DNA from: Bryobacterales bacterium
GTDB taxonomy: Bacteria > Acidobacteriota > Terriglobia > Bryobacterales > Bryobacteraceae
Assembly: GCA_020852175.1 (NCBI GenBank)
Contig: JADZBH010000028.1
Location: forward strand, 40,458-104,457
DNA: 64,000 nucleotides
Reading direction: 5' to 3'
Of the stretch, positions 51,786 to 60,879 are shown in pieces (position 1 is the stretch's first letter; every line of letters starts with the position of its first letter). The translations under genes and the position numbers were made by a program. The notes beneath the pieces are model-generated. The model was not told the DNA's origin, did not search any database, and was given only the letters and a program-made list of their open reading frames with translations.

Positions 51786-52957
51786 GGGTTTGTCCCGCTG
51801 CCGGCCAGAATCGCTTCCAGCGCCTCGTTCAGCCGCCTGGCTTCGTCCGCGGCATGGGCGGACACATGGTGGAGCAGCGCGCCGTCATCGAGGCACTTAT
51901 CTTCGCGGCTCGTCAGTTCCCGCAGGCGCTGTGCGTTAGCGTCGAGACCGGCGCGGGCATCGGCAAGCGCGGCCTCGGTGTCGCCCGAGGCCAGCAGTAG
52001 CCGGGCGCGGCACAGGCGGGTGTGCGCATCGGAGGGGTCGCGGTTCACGGCAAGCTGGCAGAGACGTGAGGCGCGCGCCATGTCCTGGACGCGAGCCGAA
52101 GCGGCGGCCAGGCGGCATAGCTGCGCGGGCGACAGGTGCTGCTGCAGCGAAGCCTCCGCGTGGTCCAGCAAAAGGCGGTAGAGCCGGTCTGCGAAGGGCC
52201 GCGCGGCCAGGGGCTCGGGAGACATCCGGGCGTCGTGCAGGGACAAATTGAGTGCGAGATAGAGTCCGGCGGCGATGCATTCGCGCTCGTGGGCCGGGGC
52301 GAGAAGCGCGGCCAGAAGCGCCTGATCGAAGTAACAGGCAGCCAGCGGAGCCAGTTCGTCGATACCGGACCCAAGCAGCGCGCCGCCGAAAGAGTTCAAC
52401 AGCCTGGGTACGCCGCGCCGTCCGGGGAAGGCTTCCAGATACCGTTCGAGCAGCGTGGGCGTATCGAAGGTGGCCAGCAGAACGGCGTCGCGTTCGAAGC
52501 CGGCCGCGGTGGCGCCAAGTGGCAGGCGCCCAGGGGAGGAGGACCAGGGATCGTCGAAGTTGAGCGATCCGGCGGCACGCTCGACGGAGCCAATGCGGAG
52601 ATGCCGCGGGTGCGCGGGGCCATGCAGCAAAACATGATCTCCGGCGGAGGCGAGCCACCACAGATGTGCGGCGGGAAGCCGGATGGGCGCCTGCCCGGCC
52701 ACGGGGATGTGCTCGTGCGGGAGGTGATGTTCCGGATAATCCTCACTGGCAAACAGAAAAGGGACGGCGGCGGGAACCGTTGACTGGGGGGACGACGGGA
52801 AACCGGGCGAGGCACAGAGATAATCGAAGTACCGGCGCCACTGGGCGAGCGAGGCGGGCGGTGCGGCGCCGCATGCCGCTTCGGGCGTGGGGAAGGCCAC
52901 CCTCGCACGGCCGGCCAGAACGGCGTCGCGCAGGGGCCTGCCATCGGACGCAGCCAT
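51782..52957 (-). CDS. Hypothetical protein with C-terminal helical repeats
   Basis: This 391-residue protein, without signal peptide, has an unrecognised N-terminal region with several aromatic and His-rich stretches (FLFASEDYPEHHLPHEHIPV, HLWWLASAGDHVLLHGPAHPRH) and a helical C-terminal part with TPR-like pairs (ARASRLCQLAVNRDPSDAHTRLCRARLLLASGD, EAALADARAGLDANAQRLREL). The His-rich region could bind metal, but this is only a suggestion. It is co-transcribed with the next gene through an ATGA overlap. Confidence 0.6.
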   Translation of the reverse strand: MAASDGRPLRDAVLAGRARVAFPTPEAACGAAPPASLAQWRRYFDYLCASPGFPSSPQSTVPAAVPFLFASEDYPEHHLPHEHIPVAGQAPIRLPAAHLWWLASAGDHVLLHGPAHPRHLRIGSVERAAGSLNFDDPWSSSPGRLPLGATAAGFERDAVLLATFDTPTLLERYLEAFPGRRGVPRLLNSFGGALLGSGIDELAPLAACYFDQALLAALLAPAHERECIAAGLYLALNLSLHDARMSPEPLAARPFADRLYRLLLDHAEASLQQHLSPAQLCRLAAASARVQDMARASRLCQLAVNRDPSDAHTRLCRARLLLASGDTEAALADARAGLDANAQRLRELTSREDKCLDDGALLHHVSAHAADEARRLNEALEAILAGSGTNP

Positions 52958-53004
52958 GGGGACAGTCTAGCGGAAATACCTGTGAGCAGGGATGGCCAAG
53001 GGCG

Positions 53005-53340
53005 TTACCGGAGCCGGTGCAGCAGTGTGAACCAGAGCAGCGAACAGGGCAGCAGCGACTGAAGCAGAAGAGCATAGATCCGCCCCAGGGCCTCGCCGGG
53101 CGGATAGCCGCGGCGAATGGTTTCGCTGCGCCACAGCACGGCGATGGGCCACAGGCACAGGCTGGCGGCCAGTGCGAGGCGCACCGGCCCGGCGCCGGTG
53201 AGTGCAAAGAATGCGGCGGCGCTGGCGGCCAACCAGGCGGCCATGACCAGGCGGGGAAGCAGCAACTCGGCGCGCCCGCCGCCGCCGTTGTTCCACCGGT
53301 AGACAAGCCGCATGAGGGCCATTGTAAGACGTATGGGCAT
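53005..53340 (-). CDS. Small membrane protein (111 aa)
   Basis: This protein has three or so hydrophobic segments (LLLPRLVMAAWLAASAAAFFALTG, LALAASLCLWPIAVLW, LLLQSLLPCSLLWFTLL) with short basic loops. No family is recognised. The start at Met 53340 is one of several (GTG 53349, Met 53340). It is divergent from the TadZ-like gene. Confidence 0.5.
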   Translation of the reverse strand: MPIRLTMALMRLVYRWNNGGGGRAELLLPRLVMAAWLAASAAAFFALTGAGPVRLALAASLCLWPIAVLWRSETIRRGYPPGEALGRIYALLLQSLLPCSLLWFTLLHRLR

Positions 53341-53427
53341 GGAATTCACTGAACTCGCCTGTCACAAATGCGGGCGGCGGGGTAAGGGAATCCGCTCATC
53401 CTGCCGATAGTCAGGAAGGAAATCACT

Positions 53428-54828
53428 ATGCGTGGGATTGTCTTTTCTTCGCGAAACGCCGAGTGGCCGGCTCTGCGGGAAGCCTTGGAGGCCAGCGGCC
53501 AGTTCTCCTCTTTGAGTCTGCTGGACGCAGGATCGCCGGCCGAGGAGATCCACAGGGAGATCCAGCGGCGGACGCCTCATCTGGTGATCATCGACCGGTC
53601 GAGTTTCGAGCGGCTCGCCGAGGTGCGCGACATTGCCGCGCATGTGAATCCGCACATTCATCTGGCCGCCGCGGGCGACAATCTGCACGGCGATGAGCTG
53701 CTCAGCCTCATGCGGAATGGAGTCCGGGAGTATCTGCCCGCCCCGTTCGGGCCCGAAGAACTGGACGGGCCGCTGTCGCGCCTGCAGCAGAGAATCGACG
53801 CCAATCCGGGCGCTTTTCCCTTCTCCGAGGACCTGTTCGTGTTTCTCCCGGCGCAGGCCGGCGTCGGCGCGACCACGCTGGCCGTACAGGTGGCCCTGGC
53901 GCTGGCCGAGGACCGGAAGCGCAAGGCGCTGCTGGTGGATCTGGACCTGAGCAATGGCCTGATCGCGTTCCTGCTGCGGCTAACCAATCCAATTCCGGTC
54001 AGCGACGCTCTGAGCCGCGACGTGGAACTGGACGAAGAGATGCTGGCGCGCCTGGTGGCCAGCCGCGGCGGACTGGATGTCACCCGCTCGGGCGAGATGC
54101 AGTTCGACGGGCGGCTCGATCCGTCGCGCGTCATGGAACTGCTGACAGCGGCGCGGCGAAAATATGAGACGGTCTGCGTGGACGTCAGCGAGGCGATGAA
54201 CGAGCACGAGGTGGCGGCGATGCAGGAGGCGCGGGAGATCTTCCTGGTCTGCACGCCCCAGGTGCCGGTTCTCTACATGGCGCGGCGGCGCATTCTGGAG
54301 CTAAGCCGTTTGGGGCTGGCCGGGCGCGTGCGCGTCATCGTGAACCGCGCCGGAACCAACAGCATGGTGCAGCCGGCGCAGGTGGCCGAACTGCTGGGCG
54401 TGCAGGAGTACCTGCCGGTGGCCAACGACTATGCGCGGGTGAGCCAGGCGTGGGTGTCGGGCGAGAGAATTCCGCCGAAGACGGAGTTGGGGCGCGACAT
54501 TCGGGCTCTGGCGGCGTGGATGGCCCGGGCCGACATCGCCGCCGAACAGTCCAAGGAACAGAAACCCAAGACGCAGTTGGGATGGATGGAGAGCCTGCGG
54601 AGCCGCTTTTTGAAGGAGAAAGGTCCCACCGAGGCACAGGTGGCCGAGACGAACGCGGACGGTCTGGCCGCCCTGAGCGCGCACACGGGAGTGTCGGCGG
54701 GACCACCGGCGGACGAGGCGGCCGGGACCAAGGCGCTGGCGCGCGGGGGCGCCGGGACGCGGCTGGTGAGGCGGAAACGCGGCGAAGGGGCCAAGTCGCG
54801 TGTTACAGACGTTTCTTCAACGACGTAA
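53428..54828 (+). CDS. TadZ/CpaE-like pilus-assembly ATPase homologue with altered Walker A
   Basis: This 466-residue protein has an N-terminal atypical receiver-like domain (about 1-120: IVFSSRNAEWPALREALEASG, IIDRSSF) and a MinD/ParA-type core (about 135-370: FVFLPAQAGVGATTLAVQVAL, VDLDLSNG, RVIVNRAG). The deviant Walker A KGGVGKT is QAGVGATT: both Lys positions are replaced (Q143, A148), so ATP hydrolysis is doubtful. TadZ proteins localise Flp/Tad pilus machines and often have weak ATPases. The C-terminal ~90 residues are a low-complexity tail. No other tad gene is in view. Confidence 0.75.
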   Translation: MRGIVFSSRNAEWPALREALEASGQFSSLSLLDAGSPAEEIHREIQRRTPHLVIIDRSSFERLAEVRDIAAHVNPHIHLAAAGDNLHGDELLSLMRNGVREYLPAPFGPEELDGPLSRLQQRIDANPGAFPFSEDLFVFLPAQAGVGATTLAVQVALALAEDRKRKALLVDLDLSNGLIAFLLRLTNPIPVSDALSRDVELDEEMLARLVASRGGLDVTRSGEMQFDGRLDPSRVMELLTAARRKYETVCVDVSEAMNEHEVAAMQEAREIFLVCTPQVPVLYMARRRILELSRLGLAGRVRVIVNRAGTNSMVQPAQVAELLGVQEYLPVANDYARVSQAWVSGERIPPKTELGRDIRALAAWMARADIAAEQSKEQKPKTQLGWMESLRSRFLKEKGPTEAQVAETNADGLAALSAHTGVSAGPPADEAAGTKALARGGAGTRLVRRKRGEGAKSRVTDVSSTT

Positions 54829-54848
54829 GGTGGTAGATTTGTAGTCGC

Positions 54849-55403
54849 ATGGCTGCAAAAAGAGCGGGCGCCACCGCGCCAGTCGCGGAAGCGCAGGGCG
54901 ACAGCATTCAGGGTTCCCTGAAGGAGCGTGGTGTCCGGATGACCCGCCAGCGCCAGATTCTGCTGGAACTGATCGACAAATCCGGCAAACATTTGGATGC
55001 GGAAACGTTGTTTCAAATGGCGCGCGAACAGGATCCCAAGCTGAACCGCGTCACCGTGTACCGCACCCTGAAGATGTTGAAACAGGGCGGGTTGGTGGAC
55101 GAACTCGACCTGATGCATCTGGGGGGCGACCAGCACTACTACGAAACGCGCATGAAGCAGGAGCACGCCCATGTGATCTGCCTGCGCTGCGGCAAGGTGG
55201 AGGAGTTCTTCGGCGAACCGTTGCAAAGGCTGCGGCGGCAGGTGGAGCAGAACCTTGGCTTCGATGTGTTGATCGCGCGGACCGAGATCGGCGGGTACTG
55301 CGCGAACTGCCAGTCGCAGCGGGCGCGGGAGATGGCCGAGGCGGCCGTGGGGTCGGAGTTGAACGCGGGCGAGCACATTCAGCCGAGGCAGCGAAAAGGG
55401 TGA
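54849..55403 (+). CDS. Fur-family transcriptional regulator
   Basis: This 184-residue metal- or peroxide-sensing repressor has a winged helix (RGVRMTRQRQILLELIDKSG, LNRVTVYRTLKML) and a dimerisation domain with two CxxC zinc sites (CLRCGKVEEFF and YCANCQSQ) plus HHxYETR-like residues (GGDQHYYETRMKQEHAHVIC). The N-terminal extension and C-terminal tail are longer than in E. coli Fur. Fur, PerR or Zur cannot be separated by eye. Its end overlaps the FHA-phosphatase gene (GTGA), and an iron-uptake operon lies 3 kb downstream. Confidence 0.9.
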   Translation: MAAKRAGATAPVAEAQGDSIQGSLKERGVRMTRQRQILLELIDKSGKHLDAETLFQMAREQDPKLNRVTVYRTLKMLKQGGLVDELDLMHLGGDQHYYETRMKQEHAHVICLRCGKVEEFFGEPLQRLRRQVEQNLGFDVLIARTEIGGYCANCQSQRAREMAEAAVGSELNAGEHIQPRQRKG

Positions 55404-57136
55404 ACGCCTCGCCGGGCGGCAATCCGCTCGGAGCCAGCTCTCCGAGGGGCGCCTTCCTCACGATCGTCCACCCCGCCGGGCAAAGCCGCCGGATCGAGTT
55501 GGGCTGCGAGCCGCTGACCATCGGACGGCAGTCGGAAAACACCATCGTACTGCGGGACAACCGCGTATCGCGCATCCATGCCCGCCTGGAACTGGAAGCG
55601 GGCGAGTACTACCTCACCGACTGCCAGAGCCGGCACGGCACCTTTGTAAACGGCGCACGGATGCAGGGGCGGCGCCGGTTGCAGGCGCATGACCGGATTA
55701 CGTTCGGCTTCGACGACGGCTACCAGATTGTGTTCCAGAACACGGCCGTGGCGCTGCCGGAACTGGCCGGGGCGATGGCGCCTTCGGCCGGAGCGAATCT
55801 GGCGAAGCTGCGTTCCCTGCTCGAAGTGGCGCGTGCCGTGCAAAGCTCGCTTTCCACGCAGGAGGTGCTGGAAAGCGTGGTGGACGCGGCGCTGGCACTA
55901 ACCGGCAGCGAGCGCGGCTTTCTTCTGTTGCGTCCGGGCTCGTATTCCGCTCAGAGGCGTCCGGAGACGGATACGGACCACGAAGAAACCAGGCCCGCGG
56001 ATCTGGACATCCGCGTGGCGCGCGACCGCCAGGGCAATCCGCTTCCGGACACGGCCCTGCGCGTGCCCCGGCGCGTCATTGACCGGGCCTTGCGCGACCG
56101 GCGCGACCTGCTGAGCATGCAGTTCGATCCCGGCGGCGGCGATGACCTGTCGCCCGAGCACTCCATTGCGGCACTCGAGTTGCGCAGCGTGGTGTGCGTG
56201 CCGCTGGTGCGGATGCGGACGCAGAATCCCGAAGGCACCGTGGCCGCCCGGATCAGCGACACCGTTGGTCTGCTCTATCTGGATTCCCGCACGGCGGCGG
56301 CGGACCTGAGCATGGGCAACCGCGAGTTGCTTCAGACGCTGGCCATCGAAGCCTCGACGGTGCTGGAGAACGCCCGGCTGCTGGAACAGGACCGCCTGCG
56401 GCAGCGCCTGGAACAGGAACTTGATATTGCCCGCCAGATTCAGCAAAGCCTGCTGCCTCGCGCTCTGCCCGGCAGCGGCGCGCTCCGGGTGGCCGGGTCG
56501 AGCGTCTCCACCCATCAGGTGGGAGGCGACTTCTTCGACGTGGTTCCCCTCGACGGCGGCGGCTGGGCGATGGCGGTGGCCGACGTAAGCGGCAAGGGGG
56601 TTAGTTCGGCGCTGCTGGCCGGGCTGCTGCAAGGGGCGTTTCTACAGGCTCCGCGCACGGCCGCGGAAATTCGCGAAAAGCTCGCGGCGCTGAACCGGTA
56701 CCTGCTGGACCGCACGCAGGGCGAAAAGTACGCCACGATTTTCTACATGTCCCTAAGCCCGGACGGCGCAATGAATTGGGCCAACGCCGGACACTGCGAG
56801 CCCCGGCTGGTGCGCGCGGCGGGCACGGTGGAGCGGTTGCGCGCCACGTCGCTGCCGGTAGGCATGCTGGACGGCGTCGAGTTCGGCGCCGAAACGCTGA
56901 AGCTGGAACGCGGCGACACGATTGTCGTGTTCAGCGACGGGCTTTCGGAAGCACGAAGCCCGAGAGGGGAAAATTTCGAGGCGGCGCGTCTGAAGGAACT
57001 GCTGATCGCAGGGGCGGGACTGGAGGCGGCGGAGCTGCACCAGAAGATCCTCGACGACGTGCAGGCGTTCACGGCTGGCCTGGAGCAGCTCGACGACATG
57101 ACCCTCGTCGTGGCGCGATTCCAACCGGACGCCTGA
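55400..57136 (+). CDS. FHA-GAF-SpoIIE (PP2C) phosphatase
   Basis: This 578-residue three-domain signalling protein has an FHA domain (about residues 15-110: GCEPLTIGRQSENTIVLRD, RVSRIHARLE, GTFVNGARM) that binds phosphothreonine. A GAF domain follows (about 125-315), then a coiled linker (LEQELDIARQIQQSLLPR) and a SpoIIE/RsbU-type phosphatase (about 340-575: GGDFFDVVPLDGGGWAMAVADVSGKGVSSAL, DGLSEARS, DDMTLVVARF). It is expected to reset a partner-switching system in the general stress response. Translation begins at a GTG overlapping the fur stop, so iron or oxidative signals may be linked to it. Confidence 0.87.
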   Translation: MNASPGGNPLGASSPRGAFLTIVHPAGQSRRIELGCEPLTIGRQSENTIVLRDNRVSRIHARLELEAGEYYLTDCQSRHGTFVNGARMQGRRRLQAHDRITFGFDDGYQIVFQNTAVALPELAGAMAPSAGANLAKLRSLLEVARAVQSSLSTQEVLESVVDAALALTGSERGFLLLRPGSYSAQRRPETDTDHEETRPADLDIRVARDRQGNPLPDTALRVPRRVIDRALRDRRDLLSMQFDPGGGDDLSPEHSIAALELRSVVCVPLVRMRTQNPEGTVAARISDTVGLLYLDSRTAAADLSMGNRELLQTLAIEASTVLENARLLEQDRLRQRLEQELDIARQIQQSLLPRALPGSGALRVAGSSVSTHQVGGDFFDVVPLDGGGWAMAVADVSGKGVSSALLAGLLQGAFLQAPRTAAEIREKLAALNRYLLDRTQGEKYATIFYMSLSPDGAMNWANAGHCEPRLVRAAGTVERLRATSLPVGMLDGVEFGAETLKLERGDTIVVFSDGLSEARSPRGENFEAARLKELLIAGAGLEAAELHQKILDDVQAFTAGLEQLDDMTLVVARFQPDA

Positions 57137-57243
57137 CCCCGCACGCTCCGTTTTCTCCCGGCCGGAAGCCTCTCGCCGCCCGCCGCGTTCATGACACGGG
57201 GTTGCGCCTCCCGAGAAGAGTGTGATGGAGTAACGGGCGATTC

Positions 57244-58113
57244 ATGCCACAAGATTTACATGATTTGGATTTTCAGCGCCTTTGGCGCAGGCTACAGCAG
57301 GTCGGCCTGAACGCCTACGAGGCGCGCACGTACATGGTGCTGCTGGGGCACCCTCGCTTCAAGGCTTTGGAACTCGCGGCCCGGGCTAACGTGCCCCGGC
57401 AAAAAATTTACGAGGTGCTGGACAGCCTGGTGGAAAAAGGCTTCACGCAGGTGGTACAGGAACGGACGAAATTGTTTTCAGCCGTCGAACCCGGACTGGC
57501 CATTCCGAACTACATCGCCAGACGCCACCAGCAACTGGAGATCGAACTGGGCGAGCAGAGCCGGGTGGCCGAAGGACTGGTGGACGACCTGCACCGCGCC
57601 TACGCGGAAGGCAAGGAGGGCCGGGGCACGCTCGAATTCCTGCGCATCGTGAACGAGCCCGGACAAACGGCGGCGCAGTACCGGCGGATGATCGCCGGAA
57701 GCCAGCGCGAATACATCGAATTTTCGCGGCCCCCTTATGCCGTGGACCCTTTGGACGAACAGCTTGTCAAACAGGCGCGGCTGCGGGGCGTGAACTGCCG
57801 GCTGCTGATTCAGGCCGGGTCGATCGACGCCGGGCACAGGCAGCGGTTGAACGAATACCTGGCCTCCGGTATCGAAGTGCGTGAAATCGACTCCCTGCCG
57901 ATGAAACTGGCGCTGTTCGACGAACGGCGCGGCATGATCGCGCTGCTGGACCCGCTGGTGACCAAGCCTGCCTGGACGGCGGTCGTCTTCGAGCATCCCG
58001 GCATGGGCGAGGCGATGAAGGGACTGTTTGAAAACTACTGGAACAAGGCCCACCCCGCGGCGCCCGGCGCTCCATCGCGCCAGTCTTCGCCGGCGGAGAC
58101 GGCCGGCGGCTGA
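57244..58113 (+). CDS. TrmB-family transcriptional regulator
   Basis: This 289-residue regulator has a winged-helix TrmB N-terminal domain (GLNAYEARTYMVLLGHPRFKALELAARANVPRQKIYEVLDSL) and a PLD-like effector domain (PGQTAAQYRRMIAGSQREYIEFSRP, MKLALFDERRGMIALLDP). TrmB proteins are sugar-responsive regulators in archaea, and similar proteins occur in many bacteria; the ligand here is unknown. It is a single gene ending in a strong terminator. Confidence 0.82.
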   Translation: MPQDLHDLDFQRLWRRLQQVGLNAYEARTYMVLLGHPRFKALELAARANVPRQKIYEVLDSLVEKGFTQVVQERTKLFSAVEPGLAIPNYIARRHQQLEIELGEQSRVAEGLVDDLHRAYAEGKEGRGTLEFLRIVNEPGQTAAQYRRMIAGSQREYIEFSRPPYAVDPLDEQLVKQARLRGVNCRLLIQAGSIDAGHRQRLNEYLASGIEVREIDSLPMKLALFDERRGMIALLDPLVTKPAWTAVVFEHPGMGEAMKGLFENYWNKAHPAAPGAPSRQSSPAETAGG

Positions 58114-58146
58114 AGGCGACAACCTCCAAGTTACTGAAACCATTGA

Positions 58147-58177
58147 GGCGGGACCGGCACAAGCGGTCCCGCCTTTT
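58147..58177 (+). terminator. Intrinsic terminator after the TrmB gene
   Basis: A perfect 10-base stem GGCGGGACCG / CGGTCCCGCC (58147-58156 and 58164-58173) with a 7-base loop and a following TTTT. Confidence 0.85.
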
Positions 58178-58192
58178 CTCATGGAAAAAAAG

Positions 58193-58221
58193 TGGACACA
58201 AACGGTCCTCGATGGTAGGAT
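58193..58221 (+). promoter_or_regulatory. Candidate promoter of the iron-uptake operon
   Basis: TGGACA (58193-58198), a 17-base spacer and TAGGAT (58216-58221) give a fair sigma-70-type match directly after the TrmB terminator. The -10 overlaps one arm (GTAGGATT, 58215-58222) of an inverted repeat whose other arm is AATCCTAC (58259-58266). Confidence 0.5.
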
Positions 58222-58239
58222 TCCATTCAGGCGGTACTT

Positions 58240-58252
58240 GCAAACAGTTTGC
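58240..58252. promoter_or_regulatory. Perfect palindrome, candidate repressor site
   Basis: GCAAACAGTTTGC is a 13-base perfect palindrome about 20 bases downstream of the candidate -10, nested within the GTAGGATT/AATCCTAC repeat. It does not match the usual Fur box. Confidence 0.4.
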
Positions 58253-58283
58253 GATAGCAATCCTACTGGAAAGGAATAGCTGG

Positions 58284-58418
58284 CGCTCGCTGCGTGCGAA
58301 AGCGGCATCATTCACAGGCCTCCGGTGAGAAACCGGAGGCGGCGCGCCGAGGGGCCGCGCCGCTGCGCACAGTTGAGAAACGTTTGCCTGAAGGCGGACG
58401 TGACAGCCAGGACAACGC
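58284..58418 (+). ncRNA. Structured leader RNA, cobalamin-riboswitch-like
   Basis: Four consecutive stems can be drawn: GCTGC/GCGGC (58289-58306), CCTCCGGT/ACCGGAGG (58319-58339), CGGCGCG/CGCGCCG (58340-58362) and CGTTTGCC/GGCGGACG (58381-58400, TGAA loop). GGTGAGAAACCGG differs by one base from the GGTGNNAATCCGG core of cobalamin riboswitches. The 3' end AGCCAGGACAACGC (58405-58418) resembles the B12 box, and contains the only ribosome binding site (AGGA, 6 bases before the GTG), as expected for translational control. The variable middle differs from the consensus, so a different ligand or a new class is possible. Confidence 0.5.
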
Positions 58419-60869
58419 GTGAGAATCAAGTTCAGAGTTCGCAGGAACACGAAAAAGAAGCAGCCGAGCCTGGATGGAACCGCGGAGTTCCGCCAGGGCA
58501 GTCCCCGGTACTGGGCCGCCGTGGGCACAATGGCCGCATGCAGTGTTTTGAGCGGTGGCGCGGGCGCACCGGTCTTCGGCGCACAGGCCGGCCGGCAACC
58601 GGCATCGGTGGCCGGCACAGGCCAGGCTCAGGCCGCGCGGCAGTTTCACATCGCGGCCGGACCTCTCGACGCCGTCGTGCGGCAACTGGCCGAAGCAACA
58701 GGTTTGCGTGTGGAGATGCAGGACCCGCTGGCCGGAGGCGTGCAGTCGCCGGGCGTCACCGGGCTGTTCTCGCCCGAGGAGGCGTTGCGAAAGGCCCTGG
58801 AAGGCACGGGGCTGACCGTGCAGTTGGGCGGCGCCGGGCAGTGGATGATCGAGATGCCGCCGTTGTGGGCCACGGTGGAAGTGAACGAACGCATGCCGCT
58901 GGCATCGCCGAAGTACACGGCGCCCGTGCGCGACCTGCCGCAGTCGATCATGGTCATCCCGCGGTCGGTGATGGAGCAGCAGGGCGCGACATCGCTGACC
59001 GAGGTGCTGCGCAACGTGCCGGGACTGACCCTCGCCGCCGGCGAAGGCGGCGTACCCGCGGGCGATAACCTGACCCTGCGCGGTTTCAGCGCCCGCAACG
59101 ACATTTTCGTCGATGGCGTCCGCGACATCTCTCCCACCTCGCGCGATCCGTTCAACCTGGAGCAGGTGGAGGTGATCAAGGGACCGCAATCCGCGTTCAC
59201 GGGCCGCGGTTCCACGGGCGGTTCAATCAATATGATCACCAAGACGCCCAGCCTGGCCAGGCACGCCGCGGCTTCGGTCGCGTTTGGCACGGCGAGTCTG
59301 CGCCGTTTCACGGCGGACGTGAATACCCCCGTGCGGTTTCTGGGCGAACGCACGGGGTTCCGCACAAACCTGATGTTCCACGAAGGCGGCGTGGCCGGAC
59401 GCGACGTGGTGCACAACCGGCGCTGGGGGCTGGCCCCGTCGCTCGTCTTCGGCTCCGGTTCGCCGACGCGCTTCACCCTGGGCTATCAGAAATTGCGCCA
59501 GGACAACATTCCCGATTACGGGCTGCCCTGGGTGACGGCCACGCAGAACGTGCTGGCGGCCTACCGCGACCAGCCGGCTCCGGTGGCGCGGAACACCTAC
59601 TACGGGATGAAGAACCGCGACATGGAATTCCTGAACTCGGACATGGGCACGCTCAGGTTCGAACATGAGTTCAGCGACAACCTTTCGTTGCGGAACCAGT
59701 TCCGCGTGAGCGCGAGCAAACGCAACTCGATTGTGACATCGCCGCGTTTTGCCAGCAATGACACGCTGGTCATCAGCCGCAGTTCGCCTTCCTGGGTGAC
59801 CGAGGACAACGTGGTGGACAACCAGACGGACTTCCGCGCGCAGTTCAAGACGGCCGGCATCCAGCACGCCGCCGTCGGCGGCGCGGCCTTCACGCGCGAG
59901 AACAACAGACGTGTGGGACGCACGGCGGTAGGCACCCCCACGACGGATCTCTACAACCCCGATCCGAACCAGCCCTGGACTGGTTCGTTCACCCTGAGCA
60001 CCATCCAGGGAGACGCCACCGGCAATACCCAAGCCGGGTTCCTGTTCGACACCGTGAAGCTGCACCGGATGTTCGAGCTGAACGGCGGTCTGCGCTGGGA
60101 GCGCTTCGCCACCGATGGCATCAGTTCGGCCGGCGCTTCACTGACACGCACCGACAATATGACCAGCGTGCGGGCGGCGGCCATCTTTAAGCCCGTCGAG
60201 CCAGGCAGCATCTACTTCAGCTATGGCACGTCAATGAACCCATCGCTGGAAGGCGTGGCCTACCAGACGGCGAACACGGCCATCGAGCCGGAGAAGACGT
60301 ACACGACCGAAGCGGGTACGAAGTGGGAGTTGCTGAACGCGCGGCTGCTGCTGAGCGGCGCCATTTTCCACGTCGAGAAAACCAATGCGCGCACGCCGGG
60401 CGTTCTGCCGGATGAGCCGGCTCAGGTGCTGCAGGGCAACCAGGTGGTGAACGGCGCCGAGGCGGGCATCACGGGCAACATCACCCGTTCGCTCCGCGTC
60501 TTCGGCGCGTACACATTGCTGGGCAGCGAGATCACGAAGTCGAACACGCCGGCCGAGGTGGGCAACCGGTTCATCAATACGCCGAAAAATTCCTTCAGCC
60601 TATGGTCGAGCTATTCGCTGAAGAAACTCACCGTGGGCGGCGGCGTGCGTTTCGTGGACAGCCGCTTAGGCAACACGGCCAATACGCGCCGGGTGGGCTC
60701 CTACTGGACCCTGGACGCTCTGGCGCAGTACTCGCTGAACAAGCATCTGGACCTGCGCGTCAACCTCTACAACATGAATAACGCCTACTATTTTGAACGG
60801 TTGGGCGGCGGACACCTGGTGCCGGGCGCGGCCCGCTCGGCCATGGTGGCCACGAACTTCGTCTTCTAG
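58419..60869 (+). CDS. TonB-dependent siderophore receptor with N-terminal STN domain
   Basis: This 816-residue outer-membrane receptor has an export signal in residues about 20-55 and a secretin/TonB short N-terminal (STN) domain (about 72-145: [39 protein letters not shown]) that usually signals to an anti-sigma factor. The plug starts [31 protein letters not shown] and contains [18 protein letters not shown] 22-strand barrel ends AMVATNFVF with the terminal Phe. It resembles catecholate receptors of the Fiu/PiuA/CirA type. Translation starts at a GTG inside the structured leader. It is followed by a PiuC-like dioxygenase and a PepSY protein. Confidence 0.92.
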   Translation: MRIKFRVRRNTKKKQPSLDGTAEFRQGSPRYWAAVGTMAACSVLSGGAGAPVFGAQAGRQPASVAGTGQAQAARQFHIAAGPLDAVVRQLAEATGLRVEMQDPLAGGVQSPGVTGLFSPEEALRKALEGTGLTVQLGGAGQWMIEMPPLWATVEVNERMPLASPKYTAPVRDLPQSIMVIPRSVMEQQGATSLTEVLRNVPGLTLAAGEGGVPAGDNLTLRGFSARNDIFVDGVRDISPTSRDPFNLEQVEVIKGPQSAFTGRGSTGGSINMITKTPSLARHAAASVAFGTASLRRFTADVNTPVRFLGERTGFRTNLMFHEGGVAGRDVVHNRRWGLAPSLVFGSGSPTRFTLGYQKLRQDNIPDYGLPWVTATQNVLAAYRDQPAPVARNTYYGMKNRDMEFLNSDMGTLRFEHEFSDNLSLRNQFRVSASKRNSIVTSPRFASNDTLVISRSSPSWVTEDNVVDNQTDFRAQFKTAGIQHAAVGGAAFTRENNRRVGRTAVGTPTTDLYNPDPNQPWTGSFTLSTIQGDATGNTQAGFLFDTVKLHRMFELNGGLRWERFATDGISSAGASLTRTDNMTSVRAAAIFKPVEPGSIYFSYGTSMNPSLEGVAYQTANTAIEPEKTYTTEAGTKWELLNARLLLSGAIFHVEKTNARTPGVLPDEPAQVLQGNQVVNGAEAGITGNITRSLRVFGAYTLLGSEITKSNTPAEVGNRFINTPKNSFSLWSSYSLKKLTVGGGVRFVDSRLGNTANTRRVGSYWTLDALAQYSLNKHLDLRVNLYNMNNAYYFERLGGGHLVPGAARSAMVATNFVF

Positions 60870-60879
60870 TTCACACCCT

